A stretch of 64,000 bases of DNA, from assembly GCF_018257575.1 (NCBI RefSeq), contig NZ_JAERJP010000005.1, positions 62,001 to 126,000 of the forward strand, given 5' to 3'. This stretch comes from Tatumella sp. JGM91. Its GTDB lineage: Bacteria > Pseudomonadota > Gammaproteobacteria > Enterobacterales > Enterobacteriaceae. Positions within the stretch are counted from its first letter, which is position 1; the number at the start of each line of letters is the position of its first letter. Positions 39,816-51,046 of this stretch are shown here, piece after piece. Below the pieces are notes generated by a model. It was given only the letters and a program-made list of their open reading frames with translations. It searched no databases and was not told where the DNA came from. The translations under genes and the position numbers were made by a program.

Positions 39816-40789
39816 GTTGGTTTACTCCTGAAGTCATCGCGGTACTGATCCAAATAGTGAAGGCAATAGTTATCCTGCTGGTGGTTGTGGCCTGTGGCGC
39901 CTTGATGAGTTTTGCCGAACGCCGCCTGCTGGGGTTATTCCAGAACCGTTACGGGCCAAACCGTGTCGGCTGGGGGGGCTCACTGCAGCTGGCTGCAGAT
40001 ATGATCAAAATGTTCTTTAAAGAGGACTGGGTTCCGCCTTTTACTGATCGGGCTATTTTTACCCTTGCACCGGTCATTGCCTTTGTCGCCTTACTGCTGG
40101 CGTTTGCCATTGTCCCGGTCTCTCCGGACTGGATGGTCAGCGATCTGAATATCGGATTGTTGTTTTTCCTGATGATGGCAGGGCTGGCGGTGTATGCGGT
40201 GTTGTTTGCTGGCTGGTCGAGTAATAACAAATACTCACTGCTGGGGGCGATGCGTGCTTCGGCCCAGACGCTCAGTTATGAAGTCTTCCTCGGGCTATCC
40301 CTGATGGGGGTCGTGGCGCAGGCGGGCTCGTTCAATATGACCGATATTATCGTCAGTCAGACTCATCTGTGGAATATCATTCCGCAATTCTTTGGCTTTT
40401 TGACCTTCTGTATTGCCGGCGTTGCGGTCTGTCACCGTCATCCGTTTGACCAGCCAGAGGCTGAGCAGGAGCTGGCGGATGGTTATCACATTGAATATGC
40501 GGGGATGAAATTCGGTCTGTTCTTTGTCGGTGAATATGTGGCTATTACCACAGTATCGGCACTGATTGTCACACTGTTCTTTGGCGGCTGGTTAGGTCCC
40601 TGGTTACCGCCATTTATCTGGTTTGCCCTCAAAACGGCATTTTTTATGATGATGTTTATTCTGATCCGCGCTGCGCTGCCGCGTCCGCGTTATGACCAGG
40701 TGATGTCGTTCGGCTGGAAAGTATGTTTGCCGTTGACGCTGTTGAACCTGCTGGCTACCGCAGCAGTGATTCTGTACAACGCGCAATAA
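39812..40789 (+). CDS. nuoH: NADH-quinone oxidoreductase subunit H
   Basis: A 325-residue membrane subunit (ND1) with eight helices that connects the quinone site to the proton-pumping arm. Diagnostic parts are [42 protein letters not shown] and the acidic loop [31 protein letters not shown]. Same length as E. coli NuoH. Confidence 0.97.
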   Translation: MSWFTPEVIAVLIQIVKAIVILLVVVACGALMSFAERRLLGLFQNRYGPNRVGWGGSLQLAADMIKMFFKEDWVPPFTDRAIFTLAPVIAFVALLLAFAIVPVSPDWMVSDLNIGLLFFLMMAGLAVYAVLFAGWSSNNKYSLLGAMRASAQTLSYEVFLGLSLMGVVAQAGSFNMTDIIVSQTHLWNIIPQFFGFLTFCIAGVAVCHRHPFDQPEAEQELADGYHIEYAGMKFGLFFVGEYVAITTVSALIVTLFFGGWLGPWLPPFIWFALKTAFFMMMFILIRAALPRPRYDQVMSFGWKVCLPLTLLNLLATAAVILYNAQ

Positions 40790-40800
40790 GGAGCTACACC

Positions 40801-41343
40801 ATGACATTAAAAGATATTGTGGTGGGATTTGCGACACAGGTGCGCAGTATCTGGATGATCGGAATGCACGCCTTTGCTAAGCGCGAAACCCAGATGTATC
40901 CGGAAGAGCCGGTCTATCTGCCGCCGCGCTATCGCGGGCGGATTGTGCTGACCCGCGACCCTGACGGCCAGGAACGTTGTGTGGCCTGTAACCTCTGTGC
41001 TGTAGCCTGTCCGGTCGGGTGTATCTCTTTACAAAAAGCGGAAATGAGTGACGGACGCTGGTATCCGGAGTTTTTTCGCATCAATTTTTCGCGTTGTATT
41101 TTCTGCGGATTATGTGAAGAAGCCTGCCCGACTACTGCGATTCAGCTGACACCTGATTTTGAACTGGGTGAATTTAAACGTCAGGACTTGGTGTATGAAA
41201 AAGGTGATCTGCTGATTTCAGGCCCCGGCAAATATCCGGAATATAATTTTTACCGTATGGCCGGTATGGCTATCGACGGTAAGGATAAAGGTTCTGCCGA
41301 AAACGAAGCCAAACCTATCGACGTTAAAGGCTTATTACCCTAA
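40801..41343 (+). CDS. nuoI: NADH-quinone oxidoreductase subunit I
   Basis: A 180-residue 8Fe ferredoxin subunit carrying clusters N6a and N6b. The two motifs are [15 protein letters not shown] and [14 protein letters not shown]. The ATG at 40801 ([18 protein letters not shown]) follows AAGGAGC and gives the exact E. coli length; an upstream in-frame ATG lies inside nuoH. Confidence 0.97.
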   Translation: MTLKDIVVGFATQVRSIWMIGMHAFAKRETQMYPEEPVYLPPRYRGRIVLTRDPDGQERCVACNLCAVACPVGCISLQKAEMSDGRWYPEFFRINFSRCIFCGLCEEACPTTAIQLTPDFELGEFKRQDLVYEKGDLLISGPGKYPEYNFYRMAGMAIDGKDKGSAENEAKPIDVKGLLP

Positions 41344-41353
41344 GGAGTCGGCA

Positions 41354-41908
41354 ATGGAGTTCGCATTTTATTTTTGTGGGGCAATTGCGGTGTTAACCAC
41401 CTTCAGGGTGATTACTCACACCAGCCCGGTACATGCCCTGCTGTATCTGATTGTTTCGTTGCTGGCAGTGGCAGGCGTGTTTTTCTCCCTCGGCGCCTAT
41501 TTTGCCGGCGCACTGGAAATTATCGTCTATGCCGGTGCAATTATGGTGCTGTTTGTGTTTGTGGTGATGATGCTGAATCTCGGCAAAGTTCAGCAGCAAC
41601 AGGAACGTGAATGGCTGAAGCCGGGTTTATGGTTCGGACCCGGGACTATCTCATTACTGTTACTGATTGCTCTGGTTCATGCCATTTCCGGCATTAACGA
41701 TCAGGGGATCGACGGTACGGTGATGGGCGCTAAAGCCGTAGGGATCAGCCTGTTTGGCCCCTATGTGCTGGCGGTGGAACTGGCGTCGATGCTGCTGCTG
41801 GCGGGGGTTGTGGTGGCTTACCATATTGGCCGTGAAGACAGACGGGGTGAGGTGCTCAGTAACCGGCCCGACGACACAATCAAAGGTAACAAGGAGGAAC
41901 AGATATGA
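41354..41908 (+). CDS. nuoJ: NADH-quinone oxidoreductase subunit J
   Basis: A 184-residue membrane subunit (ND6) with five helices. The conserved helix-3 stretch ([23 protein letters not shown]), which carries the pi-bulge involved in coupling, is intact. AAGGAG precedes the start by 8 nt, and the stop overlaps nuoK by 4 nt. Confidence 0.96.
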   Translation: MEFAFYFCGAIAVLTTFRVITHTSPVHALLYLIVSLLAVAGVFFSLGAYFAGALEIIVYAGAIMVLFVFVVMMLNLGKVQQQQEREWLKPGLWFGPGTISLLLLIALVHAISGINDQGIDGTVMGAKAVGISLFGPYVLAVELASMLLLAGVVVAYHIGREDRRGEVLSNRPDDTIKGNKEEQI

Positions 41909-42207
41909 TCCCTCTGCAACACGGACTTATTCTTGCGGCAATTCTGTTTGTGATGGGGCTGACCTCACTGATGCTGCGCCGTAATTTACTGTTTATGCTG
42001 ATTGGTCTGGAAATTATGATTAATGCGGCCGCACTGGCACTGGTGGTTGCCGGCAGTTACTGGGGGCAGGCGGATGGTCAGGTTATGTATATTCTGGCGA
42101 TCAGTCTGGCGGCTGCAGAAGCCAGTATCGGGCTGGCTTTACTTCTGCAATTGCATCGTCGTCGTCAGACTCTGAATATTGATTCAGTGAGCGAGATGCG
42201 CGGATGA
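41905..42207 (+). CDS. nuoK: NADH-quinone oxidoreductase subunit K
   Basis: A 100-residue subunit (ND4L) with three helices. The two intramembrane glutamates of the proton path are visible in [15 protein letters not shown] and [19 protein letters not shown]. Starts and ends overlap nuoJ and nuoL by 4 nt. Confidence 0.97.
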   Translation: MIPLQHGLILAAILFVMGLTSLMLRRNLLFMLIGLEIMINAAALALVVAGSYWGQADGQVMYILAISLAAAEASIGLALLLQLHRRRQTLNIDSVSEMRG

Positions 42208-44039
42208 ACCTTCTCTATTTAACTATTTTATTGCCGCTGATCGGCTTTCTGTTACTGGCATTTTCCCGTGGCCGTTGGTCGGAGAATGTCTCCGCCACCG
42301 TGGGAATTGGCTCGGTGGGGCTGGCTGCGCTGGTTACGCTGTATGCCGGAATGGATTTCTTCGCCCGGGGCGAGGCTGTCTATCAGCAGGCCCTCTGGAC
42401 CTGGATGCAGGTCGGGCAATTTAATATTCAGGTGAACCTGACGCTGGATGGCCTGTCCCTGACTATGTTGTCGGTGGTGACCGGTGTGGGTTTCCTGATC
42501 CATATGTTTGCCTCATGGTATATGCGCGGTGAAGAAGGGTATTCACGGTTTTTTGCTTATACCAACCTGTTTATCGCCAGTATGGTGGTGCTGGTACTTG
42601 CCGATAACCTGATGCTGATGTACCTCGGCTGGGAAGGAGTAGGGCTGTGCTCTTATCTGTTAATTGGTTTCTATTATACCAATCCGGATAACGGCAAAGC
42701 CGCGATGAAAGCATTTATCATTACCCGTATCGGGGATGTGTTTCTCGCCATTGCGTTGTTTATTCTTTACAACGAGCTGGGTACGCTGAATTTCCGTGAA
42801 ATGGTCGAACTGGCACCTGCGCACTTTGCGGCGGATAATCATATGCTGCAATTCGCCACCCTGATGTTGCTGGGGGGGGCTGTCGGGAAATCGGCCCAGT
42901 TACCGTTACAAACCTGGCTGGCTGATGCAATGGCCGGACCGACGCCGGTATCTGCACTGATCCATGCGGCGACTATGGTCACCGCCGGAGTCTATCTGAT
43001 TGCCCGCACCCATGGCCTGTTCCTGCTGACACCGGACGTTTTACATCTGGTGGGGATTATCGGCGCAATAACCCTGGTGCTGGCAGGCTTTGCGGCACTG
43101 GTACAAACCGATATCAAACGGGTACTGGCCTATTCGACCATGAGCCAGATTGGTTATATGTTCGTGGCGCTGGGGGTCCAGGCCTGGGATGCTGCCATTT
43201 TCCATCTGATGACCCATGCGTTCTTTAAGGCTCTGTTGTTCCTGTCCTCCGGTTCGGTGATCCTTGCCTGTCATCATGAACAGAACATTTTCAAGATGGG
43301 GGGATTACGTAAGAGCCTGCCGCTGGTCTATGCCTGTTTCCTGGTAGGCGGTGCCGCGTTGTCTGCGTTACCGGTGATCACCGCAGGTTTCTACAGTAAA
43401 GATGAAATTCTCTACGGTGCAATGAGCAGCGGCCACAATGCTTTACTGGCAGCCGGTCTGGCCGGGGCTTTCCTTACCTCCCTGTACACCTTCCGGATGA
43501 TCTTTATTGTGTTCCACGGTGAAGAGAAAATTAAGGCTCATGCAGGAAAAGGGATCACTCACAGTTTACCGCTGCTGGTATTACTGGTGCTTTCGACTTT
43601 TGTCGGCGCATTAATCACACCACCGCTGGCTAACGTTCTGCCGCAGGGTAACGGTGCTGATGGCGGGAAAATGGCCCTGGAAATCGCGTCAGGGATTGTT
43701 GCCGTTGCCGGTCTTGTGATTGCCGGGTTGTTGTGGCTGGGTAAACGCCGGCTGGTGTCAGCGGTGGCAGCCAGTGCACCGGGACGCATTCTCTCTCGCT
43801 GGTGGTTCGCTGCCTGGGGTTTCGACTGGTTATATGACCTGTTATTTGTCAGACCTTATCGCGCCATTGCCTGGTTACTGAAATCGGACCCGTTAAATAC
43901 GCTGATTGGCTTGCTGGCAGGCGGTTCGCGGCTGGCCAGTAAAGGTCTGGTAGTGAGCGAAAATGGTTATCTGCGCTGGTATGTCGCTTCAATGGGCATC
44001 GGTGCAGTTGTGGTGCTGGCGTTAATGCTGGTGGTTTGA
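42204..44039 (+). CDS. nuoL: NADH-quinone oxidoreductase subunit L
   Basis: A 611-residue antiporter-like subunit (ND5) at the distal end of the membrane arm. The Mrp-type core includes [55 protein letters not shown] and [17 protein letters not shown]. The C-terminal part includes the lateral helix HL. Length equals E. coli NuoL within two residues. Confidence 0.97.
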   Translation: MNLLYLTILLPLIGFLLLAFSRGRWSENVSATVGIGSVGLAALVTLYAGMDFFARGEAVYQQALWTWMQVGQFNIQVNLTLDGLSLTMLSVVTGVGFLIHMFASWYMRGEEGYSRFFAYTNLFIASMVVLVLADNLMLMYLGWEGVGLCSYLLIGFYYTNPDNGKAAMKAFIITRIGDVFLAIALFILYNELGTLNFREMVELAPAHFAADNHMLQFATLMLLGGAVGKSAQLPLQTWLADAMAGPTPVSALIHAATMVTAGVYLIARTHGLFLLTPDVLHLVGIIGAITLVLAGFAALVQTDIKRVLAYSTMSQIGYMFVALGVQAWDAAIFHLMTHAFFKALLFLSSGSVILACHHEQNIFKMGGLRKSLPLVYACFLVGGAALSALPVITAGFYSKDEILYGAMSSGHNALLAAGLAGAFLTSLYTFRMIFIVFHGEEKIKAHAGKGITHSLPLLVLLVLSTFVGALITPPLANVLPQGNGADGGKMALEIASGIVAVAGLVIAGLLWLGKRRLVSAVAASAPGRILSRWWFAAWGFDWLYDLLFVRPYRAIAWLLKSDPLNTLIGLLAGGSRLASKGLVVSENGYLRWYVASMGIGAVVVLALMLVV

Positions 44040-44089
44040 GGTGAGCTGGCAGGGACATTATGTCATTCCTTCCATGCTTGATAAATTTT

Positions 44090-44110
44090 CGCGGGTCGCA
44101 GACACCCGCG
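44090..44110. repeat. Inverted repeat in the nuoL-nuoM gap
   Basis: CGCGGGT and ACCCGCG pair around a 7-nt loop in the 96-nt gap between nuoL and nuoM. No T-run follows, so it is probably an mRNA structure rather than a terminator. Confidence 0.45.
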
Positions 44111-44135
44111 GATCACTAAAAGGGAACCAAACGCC

Positions 44136-45656
44136 GTGTTACTACCTTGGCTAATTATAATCCCCTTCGTTGGCGGCTTCCTTTGCTGGCTGGCTGAACG
44201 TTTTGGTGTTAAAGCACCACGCTGGATAGCACTGTTAACAATGGGGTTAACACTGGCACTTTCCCTGCTGCTCTGGTCGCAGGGAGGGTATTCATTAACT
44301 CAGGCTGCGGGTATCCCGCAGTGGCAGTCTGAATTTTCGGTGCCCTGGATCCCGGCACTGGGTATCAGTTTCCATCTGGCGATTGACGGATTATCGCTGC
44401 TGATGGTGGTGCTGACCGGGTTACTCGGGACAATGGCAGTGCTCTGTTCCTGGAATGAAATTCAGAAATATCAGGGTTTCTTTTACCTGAATCTGATGTG
44501 GATCCTGGGCGGTGTGGTCGGTGTCTTCCTGTCGATGGATATGTTCCTGTTCTTCTTCTTCTGGGAACTGATGCTGGTACCGATGTATTTCCTGATTGCT
44601 TTGTGGGGACATAAAGCCTCAGATGGTAAAACGCGTATCTCAGCCGCCACAAAATTTTTCATTTATACCCAGGCGTCGGGTTTAGTGATGCTGATTGCCA
44701 TCCTTGGCTTAGTGTTCGTACATTTCGATGCAACCGGAGTGCTGACGTTCAGCTATGAACAACTACTGAACACACCGATGTCTTACCCTGTGCAATATTT
44801 GCTGATGCTGGGTTTCTTTATCGCATTTGCGGTAAAAATGCCGGTGGTACCGCTGCATGGCTGGTTACCGGATGCCCATAGCCAGGCCCCGACAGCAGGC
44901 TCAGTCGATCTGGCGGGTATTCTGCTGAAAACAGCCGCTTATGGCTTATTACGTTTCAGTCTGCCGCTGTTTCCTCAGGCATCAGCTGAATTTGCCCCCA
45001 TCGCGATGGGGCTGGGTTTACTGGGGATTTTCTACGGTGCCTGGATGGCATTTGCCCAGACGGATATTAAGCGTCTGATTGCTTACAGCTCTGTTTCTCA
45101 TATGGGGTTTGTGCTGATAGCGATTTATACGGGCAGTATGCTGGCTTTCCAGGGCGCCGTGGTACAAATGATCGCTCACGGGTTATCTTCTGCAGCCCTG
45201 TTTATTCTGTGTGGTCAGTTGTATGAACGGTTACATACCCGTGATATGCGTCTGATGGGGGGACTGTGGTCAAGAATTAAATGGTTACCGGGGCTGTCGT
45301 TGTTTTTTGCGGCGGCTAACCTCGGGATGCCGGGCACCGGTAACTTTGTCGGTGAATTTATGATCCTGACTGGCAGTTTCCGGGTAGTGCCGGTGGTGAT
45401 TATTATCGCCACCTTTGGTCTGGTATTCGCTTCCGTATACTCATTAATTATGATGCAGCGGGCATACTACGGTGCACCCAAATCTCTGACGCCGCTGCGG
45501 GGCATGTCTGCCCGTGAGTTTCTGATGATTCTGGTACTGGTGGTATTGCTGGTGCTGCTGGGGGTTTATCCGCAACCGATTCTCGATACCTCAAGTGCGG
45601 CCATGAGTAATATTCAACACTGGTTTACCGCTTCAACTTTAATAACAAGGCCATGA
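44136..45656 (+). CDS. nuoM: NADH-quinone oxidoreductase subunit M
   Basis: A 506-residue antiporter-like subunit (ND4). It has FFFWELMLVPMYFLIALWG with the key Glu, FAVKMPVVPLHGWLPDAHSQAPTAGSVDLAGILLKTAAYG with the channel Lys residues, and DIKRLIAYSSVSHMGFV. The start is GTG at 44136 preceded by AGGGA; this gives MLLPWLIIIPFVGGF as in E. coli. Confidence 0.96.
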   Translation: MLLPWLIIIPFVGGFLCWLAERFGVKAPRWIALLTMGLTLALSLLLWSQGGYSLTQAAGIPQWQSEFSVPWIPALGISFHLAIDGLSLLMVVLTGLLGTMAVLCSWNEIQKYQGFFYLNLMWILGGVVGVFLSMDMFLFFFFWELMLVPMYFLIALWGHKASDGKTRISAATKFFIYTQASGLVMLIAILGLVFVHFDATGVLTFSYEQLLNTPMSYPVQYLLMLGFFIAFAVKMPVVPLHGWLPDAHSQAPTAGSVDLAGILLKTAAYGLLRFSLPLFPQASAEFAPIAMGLGLLGIFYGAWMAFAQTDIKRLIAYSSVSHMGFVLIAIYTGSMLAFQGAVVQMIAHGLSSAALFILCGQLYERLHTRDMRLMGGLWSRIKWLPGLSLFFAAANLGMPGTGNFVGEFMILTGSFRVVPVVIIIATFGLVFASVYSLIMMQRAYYGAPKSLTPLRGMSAREFLMILVLVVLLVLLGVYPQPILDTSSAAMSNIQHWFTASTLITRP

Positions 45657-45662
45657 TTAGCC

Positions 45663-47120
45663 ATGACAATAACTACTGAACAATTGATTGCGCTTCTCCC
45701 CCTGTTAATCACCGGATTAACTGTGGTGGTGGTGATGCTGTCCATTGCATGGCGACGCAACCCGGTTGTGAACGCCACACTGACAGTCATTGGTCTTAAC
45801 CTTGCGTTGTTATCTCTGTGGTTTGTTGGCCATAACGGAGCAACGGACGTGACCTCCCTGTTACGGGTGGATGGTTATTCGGTGTTCTACAGCGCATTGG
45901 TACTGATGGCGGGCTTAGCCACCTGTACCTTTGCGTTTCCATGGCTGAAATCTTTCCGGGATAATAGCGATGAGTTCTATCTGCTGCTGAGCATCGCGGT
46001 TCTGGGCGGGATAGTACTGGCCAGTGCAGATCATCTGGCGTCAATGTTTATCGGAGTGGAGTTGCTCTCCCTGCCGTTGTTCGGGCTGGTGGGGTATGCC
46101 TTCCGTCATAAACGGTCACTGGAAGCGGCACTGAAATATACGATTCTGTCGGCAGCGGCTTCGTCCTTTCTGCTATTCGGTATTGCGCTGGTGTATGCCG
46201 GCAGTGGTGATTTAACTTTTTCCGGGCTGGGAAGTCACCTGCTGGCGGCTGGTCTGAATTCACCTCTGATGCTGACCGGATTCGGGATGATCGTTATCGG
46301 TATTGGTTTCAAACTGTCACTGGTGCCTTTCCATCTCTGGACGCCGGATGTTTATCAGGGCGCCCCTGCTCCGGTCTCTGCGTTCCTGGCGACCGGCAGT
46401 AAAATTGCTATCTTTGCGGTGATAATGCGTTTGTTCCTTGAAACGCCATTAACCCATAGTGAAGGTATGCGGACGGCACTGGGATTCATTGCCTTTGCGT
46501 CTATTCTGTTCGGTAACCTGATGGCTATTGCTCAGAGCAATATTAAACGCCTGCTGGGGTATTCTTCGATTGCACATCTGGGATATTTGCTGGTGGCCTT
46601 AATTGCCGCAGGATCACAGCAATTATCTCTGGAAACCACCGGCGTTTATCTGGCAGGGTATCTGTTCAGCAGCCTTGGCGCTTTCGGGGTCGTCAGCCTG
46701 ATGTCAGCAGCCGGTCAGGAGACAGATACGGACTCTCTGTATTCTTATCGCGGGTTATTCTGGCACCGGCCGGCATTGTCTGCCGTGATGGCAGTAATGA
46801 TGCTGTCTCTGGCAGGGATCCCGTCGACCCTTGGCTTTATTGGTAAATTCTATGTGCTGGCATCGGCGATACACGGCCAGTTATGGTGGCTGGCGGGAGC
46901 CGTTGTTGCGGGGAGTGCTATCGGGCTGTATTACTACCTGCGGGTTACTGTCAGTCTGTTCCTGAGCGCTCCGGGGTTACATCACCGGGATACTACTGAT
47001 GGCTGGGGCTATACTGCCGGCGGGGTAGTGATTCTGGTGTCCGGGATACTGGTGATGTTACTGGGTATTTTCCCGCAGCCGCTGATTTCGCTGGTAAAAC
47101 TGGCACAGCCGCTGATGTGA
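45663..47120 (+). CDS. nuoN: NADH-quinone oxidoreductase subunit N
   Basis: A 485-residue antiporter-like subunit (ND2), 14 helices as in E. coli NuoN. Visible key blocks are [67 protein letters not shown] and [18 protein letters not shown]. It starts 6 nt after the nuoM stop and is the last gene of the operon. Confidence 0.97.
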   Translation: MTITTEQLIALLPLLITGLTVVVVMLSIAWRRNPVVNATLTVIGLNLALLSLWFVGHNGATDVTSLLRVDGYSVFYSALVLMAGLATCTFAFPWLKSFRDNSDEFYLLLSIAVLGGIVLASADHLASMFIGVELLSLPLFGLVGYAFRHKRSLEAALKYTILSAAASSFLLFGIALVYAGSGDLTFSGLGSHLLAAGLNSPLMLTGFGMIVIGIGFKLSLVPFHLWTPDVYQGAPAPVSAFLATGSKIAIFAVIMRLFLETPLTHSEGMRTALGFIAFASILFGNLMAIAQSNIKRLLGYSSIAHLGYLLVALIAAGSQQLSLETTGVYLAGYLFSSLGAFGVVSLMSAAGQETDTDSLYSYRGLFWHRPALSAVMAVMMLSLAGIPSTLGFIGKFYVLASAIHGQLWWLAGAVVAGSAIGLYYYLRVTVSLFLSAPGLHHRDTTDGWGYTAGGVVILVSGILVMLLGIFPQPLISLVKLAQPLM

Positions 47121-47150
47121 GTGACTTGTTTAGCCGCAGGGAATAACCAC

Positions 47151-47181
47151 AAAGGCCATGCATCGCATGGTCTTTTTTTTA
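47151..47181 (+). terminator. Rho-independent terminator of the nuo operon
   Basis: AAAGGCCATGC and GCATGGTCTTT pair (one G-U) around ATC and are followed by further T residues. It begins 30 nt after the nuoN stop. Confidence 0.88.
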
Positions 47182-47235
47182 CTGTTAATCAGAACTGCCG
47201 GTGAAGACCGGCAGCGCGGGATGATGGGAAACGTT

Positions 47236-47706
47236 ATGTCTGAAATTATCTGGAAAGATCTGCACCACAGTGAACTGACAGTCGCGACGCTTTATCAGCT
47301 ACTGGCGCTGCGTAATCAGGTGTTTATTGTCGAACAATGCTGCCCCTATCAGGATATTGACGGGGAAGATGTGCAGGGAGATAACCGCCACTTACTGGGA
47401 TTTGACGGCGATAAGCTGGCAGCCTGTGCCCGGGTGCTGGTACCGGCAGACAACCGGCAACCGCTGAGCATCGGCCGGGTGATTGTGGCGCCGTATGCCC
47501 GCGGACGAAAGCTGGGCCACCATTTACTGGAGAAAGTACTGGAAAGTTGTCAGAAGTATTATCCCCGACGGACAATCCGGTTATCGGCCCAGGCCCATCT
47601 GCAGTCGTTTTACAGGGCACAGGGTTTTGCCGCCTGCACTGAGGTTTATCAGGAAGACGGGATTGACCATATCGGTATGCTGCTTCAGGCGGGAGATACT
47701 CTGTAG
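47236..47706 (+). CDS. elaA: GNAT-family acyltransferase ElaA
   Basis: A 156-residue GCN5-related N-acetyltransferase orthologous to E. coli ElaA (153 aa). It shares DLHHSEL, FIVEQCCPYQDIDGEDVQGDNRHLLG, the acetyl-CoA loop ARGRKLGHHLL and SAQAHLQSFYRAQGF. Substrate is not known. The ATG at 47236 follows GGGAA and gives the family length; in-frame ATGs further upstream overlap the nuo terminator. Confidence 0.92.
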   Translation: MSEIIWKDLHHSELTVATLYQLLALRNQVFIVEQCCPYQDIDGEDVQGDNRHLLGFDGDKLAACARVLVPADNRQPLSIGRVIVAPYARGRKLGHHLLEKVLESCQKYYPRRTIRLSAQAHLQSFYRAQGFAACTEVYQEDGIDHIGMLLQAGDTL

Positions 47707-47735
47707 CGGCGAAGCAGCGCTCCGCCGCCCTGAGG

Positions 47736-49391
47736 TTATCCGGCTGTCATCTGCCGGTCATCTACATATTTACGCTGGTCTGGTGCCGGCGGCACATACT
47801 GATACATCCAGGTTTCACTGAGGGTCTGTCCCTGACTTCTGAGGAACAGACGCATATTGACCGGATCGGTCGAATCACTGTCCGGATACCAGTCAAACAG
47901 GATCCGGTAGGCGTTCAGCGGCTCTACATACAGGATCTCAACCTGTTTAAAGGTACCGGAAGAAACAGTGATTACCGGCTCAATACCTTTAGGGGCGGCA
48001 GTTTTCAGGTCACCGCCGACAAAGTCGATAGCGAAACGGCGACACCAGGACTCAGGAAAATGTTCCCCGGGGGCCCAGCCTTCAGGAAATCCGCCGATAC
48101 CGGTGCGGGTGGCCCCGACCCGGGCCAGTGAGCTTTCGACCGGCGGCAGTCCGCTCCAGTATAATTTATACTCAAAGCTGAGTTCGCTGCCTGCATCGAC
48201 CGCGGCCTCCGGCCTCCAGAAGCAGACGATATTATCCAGCGTTTCCCCGGTCGTGGGGATTTCCATCAGATTGATGGCGCCTTTTCCCCATTTACCGATG
48301 GGCTCAACCCACAGACTCGGACGTTTGTCATACCAGCCAATAACATCCTGATAATCGTTAAAATCATGATCCAGCTGCAACAGTCCGAAGCCACGTGGGT
48401 TTTCATCGGTAAAACTGTTAAATGTCAGGCGCTGAGGATTATTCAGCGGCCGCGCAATCCATTCACCGTTACCGGTCCACATAGAGAGGCGATCCGAATC
48501 ATGGATTTGCGGATGATAGGTGTTGCACATCCGGCGGTCATTAGTGCCGCAACTGAACATGCTGGTCATCGGCGCAATACCTAATTGCTCTATCGCTTTA
48601 CGGGTATACAAACTGTTTTCGACCGTCATGACCACCCGTTTTTCTTCACAGTCGATAGTGAATTTAAACGCACCAGTGATGCTGGCACCATCCAGCAGGG
48701 CGTATACCACAAAACGGGTATCTTCCGGCTTCGGTGTTTCGAACCAGAATGCTGTGAAATCCGGAAACTCTTCATGGCTGGTAAAAGTATTAATCGCCAC
48801 ACCACGGGCCGACAAACCGTACTGATAGGTATCATCTACCGCACGGAAATAACTGGCACCGAGGAATGCAACGATATCACGGCGGGCCAGTTCCGGTTTT
48901 TTGAAGACACGGAATCCGGCAAAACCGAGATCTGTTTTACCTGCCAGCTGTTTTACATCGACATGGGCATCGTTGTAGTTGAACAATTCAGGCCGGAAAT
49001 GGACTTCCCGTGCCTCACGGTTATCAGGGTCAACCGAGAACATTCTGATCCGTCGCTTAAACCCCATACCGGTGTGGAAAAACTGCACATCCAGCTGACG
49101 GTCAGGGATGTTGTTCCACAGTGAATGATTAGCATCATACTGAATGGCGTTATAGTCCTGTGGCGTCAGGTTTGCCAGTGTTTCAGGCAGCGGCCCCGGC
49201 GCCCCGGCCCAGGGCTGTTTTGCCAGTGCGGCGGCCTGCTGCTTAAGTTTTGCGAAATCGAATTTTCTGGCATTTCCGTCGGCGATACCGTCGGCAGCCC
49301 AGGCTGAATTTGCCAGCAGTGAAGATAACCCTGTCATTGTCCCGAGGGCGGAAACCGCCAGCGAGCCTTTCATAAACATTCTGCGATTCAT
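47736..49391 (-). CDS. opgD: Glucan biosynthesis protein D
   Basis: A 551-residue periplasmic OpgD/MdoD, a paralogue of OpgG that shapes osmoregulated periplasmic glucans. The N-terminus has a twin-arginine signal (RRMFMKG followed by a hydrophobic stretch to about residue 32, SAWA), so it is exported folded by Tat. The mature part is strongly similar to E. coli OpgD with the same length, for example [37 protein letters not shown] and [13 protein letters not shown]. coli has this gene elsewhere on the chromosome (ydcG region). It is convergent with elaA and divergent from yfaY. Confidence 0.95.
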   Translation of the reverse strand: MNRRMFMKGSLAVSALGTMTGLSSLLANSAWAADGIADGNARKFDFAKLKQQAAALAKQPWAGAPGPLPETLANLTPQDYNAIQYDANHSLWNNIPDRQLDVQFFHTGMGFKRRIRMFSVDPDNREAREVHFRPELFNYNDAHVDVKQLAGKTDLGFAGFRVFKKPELARRDIVAFLGASYFRAVDDTYQYGLSARGVAINTFTSHEEFPDFTAFWFETPKPEDTRFVVYALLDGASITGAFKFTIDCEEKRVVMTVENSLYTRKAIEQLGIAPMTSMFSCGTNDRRMCNTYHPQIHDSDRLSMWTGNGEWIARPLNNPQRLTFNSFTDENPRGFGLLQLDHDFNDYQDVIGWYDKRPSLWVEPIGKWGKGAINLMEIPTTGETLDNIVCFWRPEAAVDAGSELSFEYKLYWSGLPPVESSLARVGATRTGIGGFPEGWAPGEHFPESWCRRFAIDFVGGDLKTAAPKGIEPVITVSSGTFKQVEILYVEPLNAYRILFDWYPDSDSTDPVNMRLFLRSQGQTLSETWMYQYVPPAPDQRKYVDDRQMTAG

Positions 49392-49722
49392 ACCGAAAAC
49401 GTTATCCTTGGTTGTTCAGGTGTATGGTGGCTGCGGTAACCCTGTCACAGCAGATTATGCCAGTAAACGTTGTTCATTCACTACGACAGATCGCCACGGG
49501 TAAAATTCATTAATCAGAAATTTATCAGAATAATCAGAGAAACGATGCATTTTCCGCAGGGTTGCGGCAGTTATTTTATCGGCGGAAAGGCAGTCACTGA
49601 ATATCGTTCTTGTAATAGCGTGCGGAGAGGACTTTAATAACTGACTGAATTTATGTTTACTTTTCCGGTCAGTGTGTCTGGCTGTCCGGGCCTGTTTCCG
49701 CTGTATGCGCAGGAGTTGCACG
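49392..49722. other. opgD-yfaY divergent intergenic region
   Basis: A 331-bp gap that must hold both promoters. No clear operator, RNA or small gene was recognised. The only firm signal is AGGAG at 49710-49714, which sets the yfaY start. Confidence 0.45.
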
Positions 49723-50916
49723 TTGAATATTGAAATGTTGTCGACCGGTGATGAAGTACTGTACGGACAGATTATTGATACCAATGCCGCCTGGCTGGCT
49801 GACCGGTTATTTACGCACGGACTGGTGATGACCCACCGTTCGACCGTCGGTGATCAACTGGGGCCGCTGGTGGAAGAATTGCAACAGCGCAGTCAGTATG
49901 CGGATATTCTGATTGTTAATGGCGGGCTGGGACCGACCAGTGATGATTTAAGTGCGCTGGCGGCAGCCATGGCCTGCGGGGTTGAACTTGAACTGAATCA
50001 GCAGTGGCTGCAACAGATAGAAGCCTTTTTTCGTCAACGGGGCAGGCCGATGGCGGCGTCTAACCGTAAACAGGCAGAAATTCCCCGTCATGCAGAGGTT
50101 ATTGATAACCGGGTCGGTACCGCCTGTGGTTTTGCAGTAACACTGAATAAATGTCGTATTTTTTTTACTCCGGGGGTTCCTGCTGAGTTTAAGGTGATGG
50201 TGAATGAGCAGATTCTGCCGCGTCTGGCGGCGCAGTACAGCCTGCCTGCCGCCCCGGTTTGTCTGCGGCTGACAACGTTCGGTCGCGGAGAGAGTGAACT
50301 GGCCGAAGAGTTTGACCACCTGCCGTTGCCCGAGGGCGTCAGCCTGGGCTACCGTGCCGCGATGCCGATTGTCGAAATTAAGCTGACGGGGCCCGCCAGT
50401 GAACGTCAGCAGATGGAGAGCTGCTGGCAGCTTATCCGGCAGAAACTGGCTGACTGGACGCTGTTTGAAGGAACTGAAGGGTTGCCGGCATTACTGGCCC
50501 GTGAGCTTATGGGTCGTGATCTGCGGCTGGCTGTAAGTGAGGTTTTTACGGCCGGATTACTGCACTGGTCGCTGGCGGCGGCGGATGTTCCCCTCAGCGG
50601 CGGCGATCTTCCGCGGCCAGGCCGGGAAAGCTTAGGACAGCTGGCAGACCGGCTGCAACTGCTGGCTGAGTCTCAACAGGTGCCGCTGGCACTCGGGGTG
50701 AGTGAACTCAGTGACCAGTCATTAGGCATCTGTCTGGTGACACCACAGGAAATACGGGCGCAGGCCCTGACATTTACTACCCTGCGTCATTCGCAGGCCG
50801 CCCGGCAGGAGCTGATCAGTACCGTTGCCATGCATATGCTGTTGCGCTGGTTACAGGGGAAAAACAGTCATGGAAGCTATAGCTGGCTGGAAGTGACTGA
50901 GGTACTGAACCGGTGA
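49723..50916 (+). CDS. yfaY: CinA-like protein YfaY (nicotinamide-nucleotide amidohydrolase family)
   Basis: A 397-residue CinA-family protein. The N-terminal MoaB/MogA-type domain (EMLSTGDEVLYGQIIDTNAAWLA, VNGGLGPTSDDLSALAAA, FFTPGVPAEFKVM) is well conserved. The C-terminal PncC-like domain (from ~250) is degenerate, with SEVFTAGLLHWSLA in place of the usual SCTGGL active-site motif, as in E. coli YfaY, which is reported to lack deamidase activity. The start is TTG at 49723: AGGAG ends 8 nt upstream, and the encoded MNIEMLSTGDEV aligns with E. coli MLKVEMLSTGDEV. In-frame ATGs further upstream precede the ribosome-binding site. Confidence 0.9.
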   Translation: MNIEMLSTGDEVLYGQIIDTNAAWLADRLFTHGLVMTHRSTVGDQLGPLVEELQQRSQYADILIVNGGLGPTSDDLSALAAAMACGVELELNQQWLQQIEAFFRQRGRPMAASNRKQAEIPRHAEVIDNRVGTACGFAVTLNKCRIFFTPGVPAEFKVMVNEQILPRLAAQYSLPAAPVCLRLTTFGRGESELAEEFDHLPLPEGVSLGYRAAMPIVEIKLTGPASERQQMESCWQLIRQKLADWTLFEGTEGLPALLARELMGRDLRLAVSEVFTAGLLHWSLAAADVPLSGGDLPRPGRESLGQLADRLQLLAESQQVPLALGVSELSDQSLGICLVTPQEIRAQALTFTTLRHSQAARQELISTVAMHMLLRWLQGKNSHGSYSWLEVTEVLNR

Positions 50917-50955
50917 CGATATTTTCCGGGCAGGCCGGCGGGCGATTGTGCTGAA

Positions 50956-50983
50956 AGAGGCCTGCCGTGTGCGGCGGGCCTCT
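50956..50983. terminator. Hairpin between convergent yfaY and yfaE
   Basis: AGAGGCCTGCCG and CGGCGGGCCTCT pair over 12 bp (one G-U) around TGTG. It lies 39 nt after yfaY. No strong T-run on either side. Confidence 0.6.
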
Positions 50984-51046
50984 GAGTCTTTGCTGACTAT
51001 TTTCTTCGCAGCTTTGCCTGCGTCACTGGCTGTGGAGCGTCGCGGG

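Noticed and set aside
48585-49124. 179-codon frame antisense to opgD
   Set aside because: Antisense shadow of a conserved, full-length opgD.
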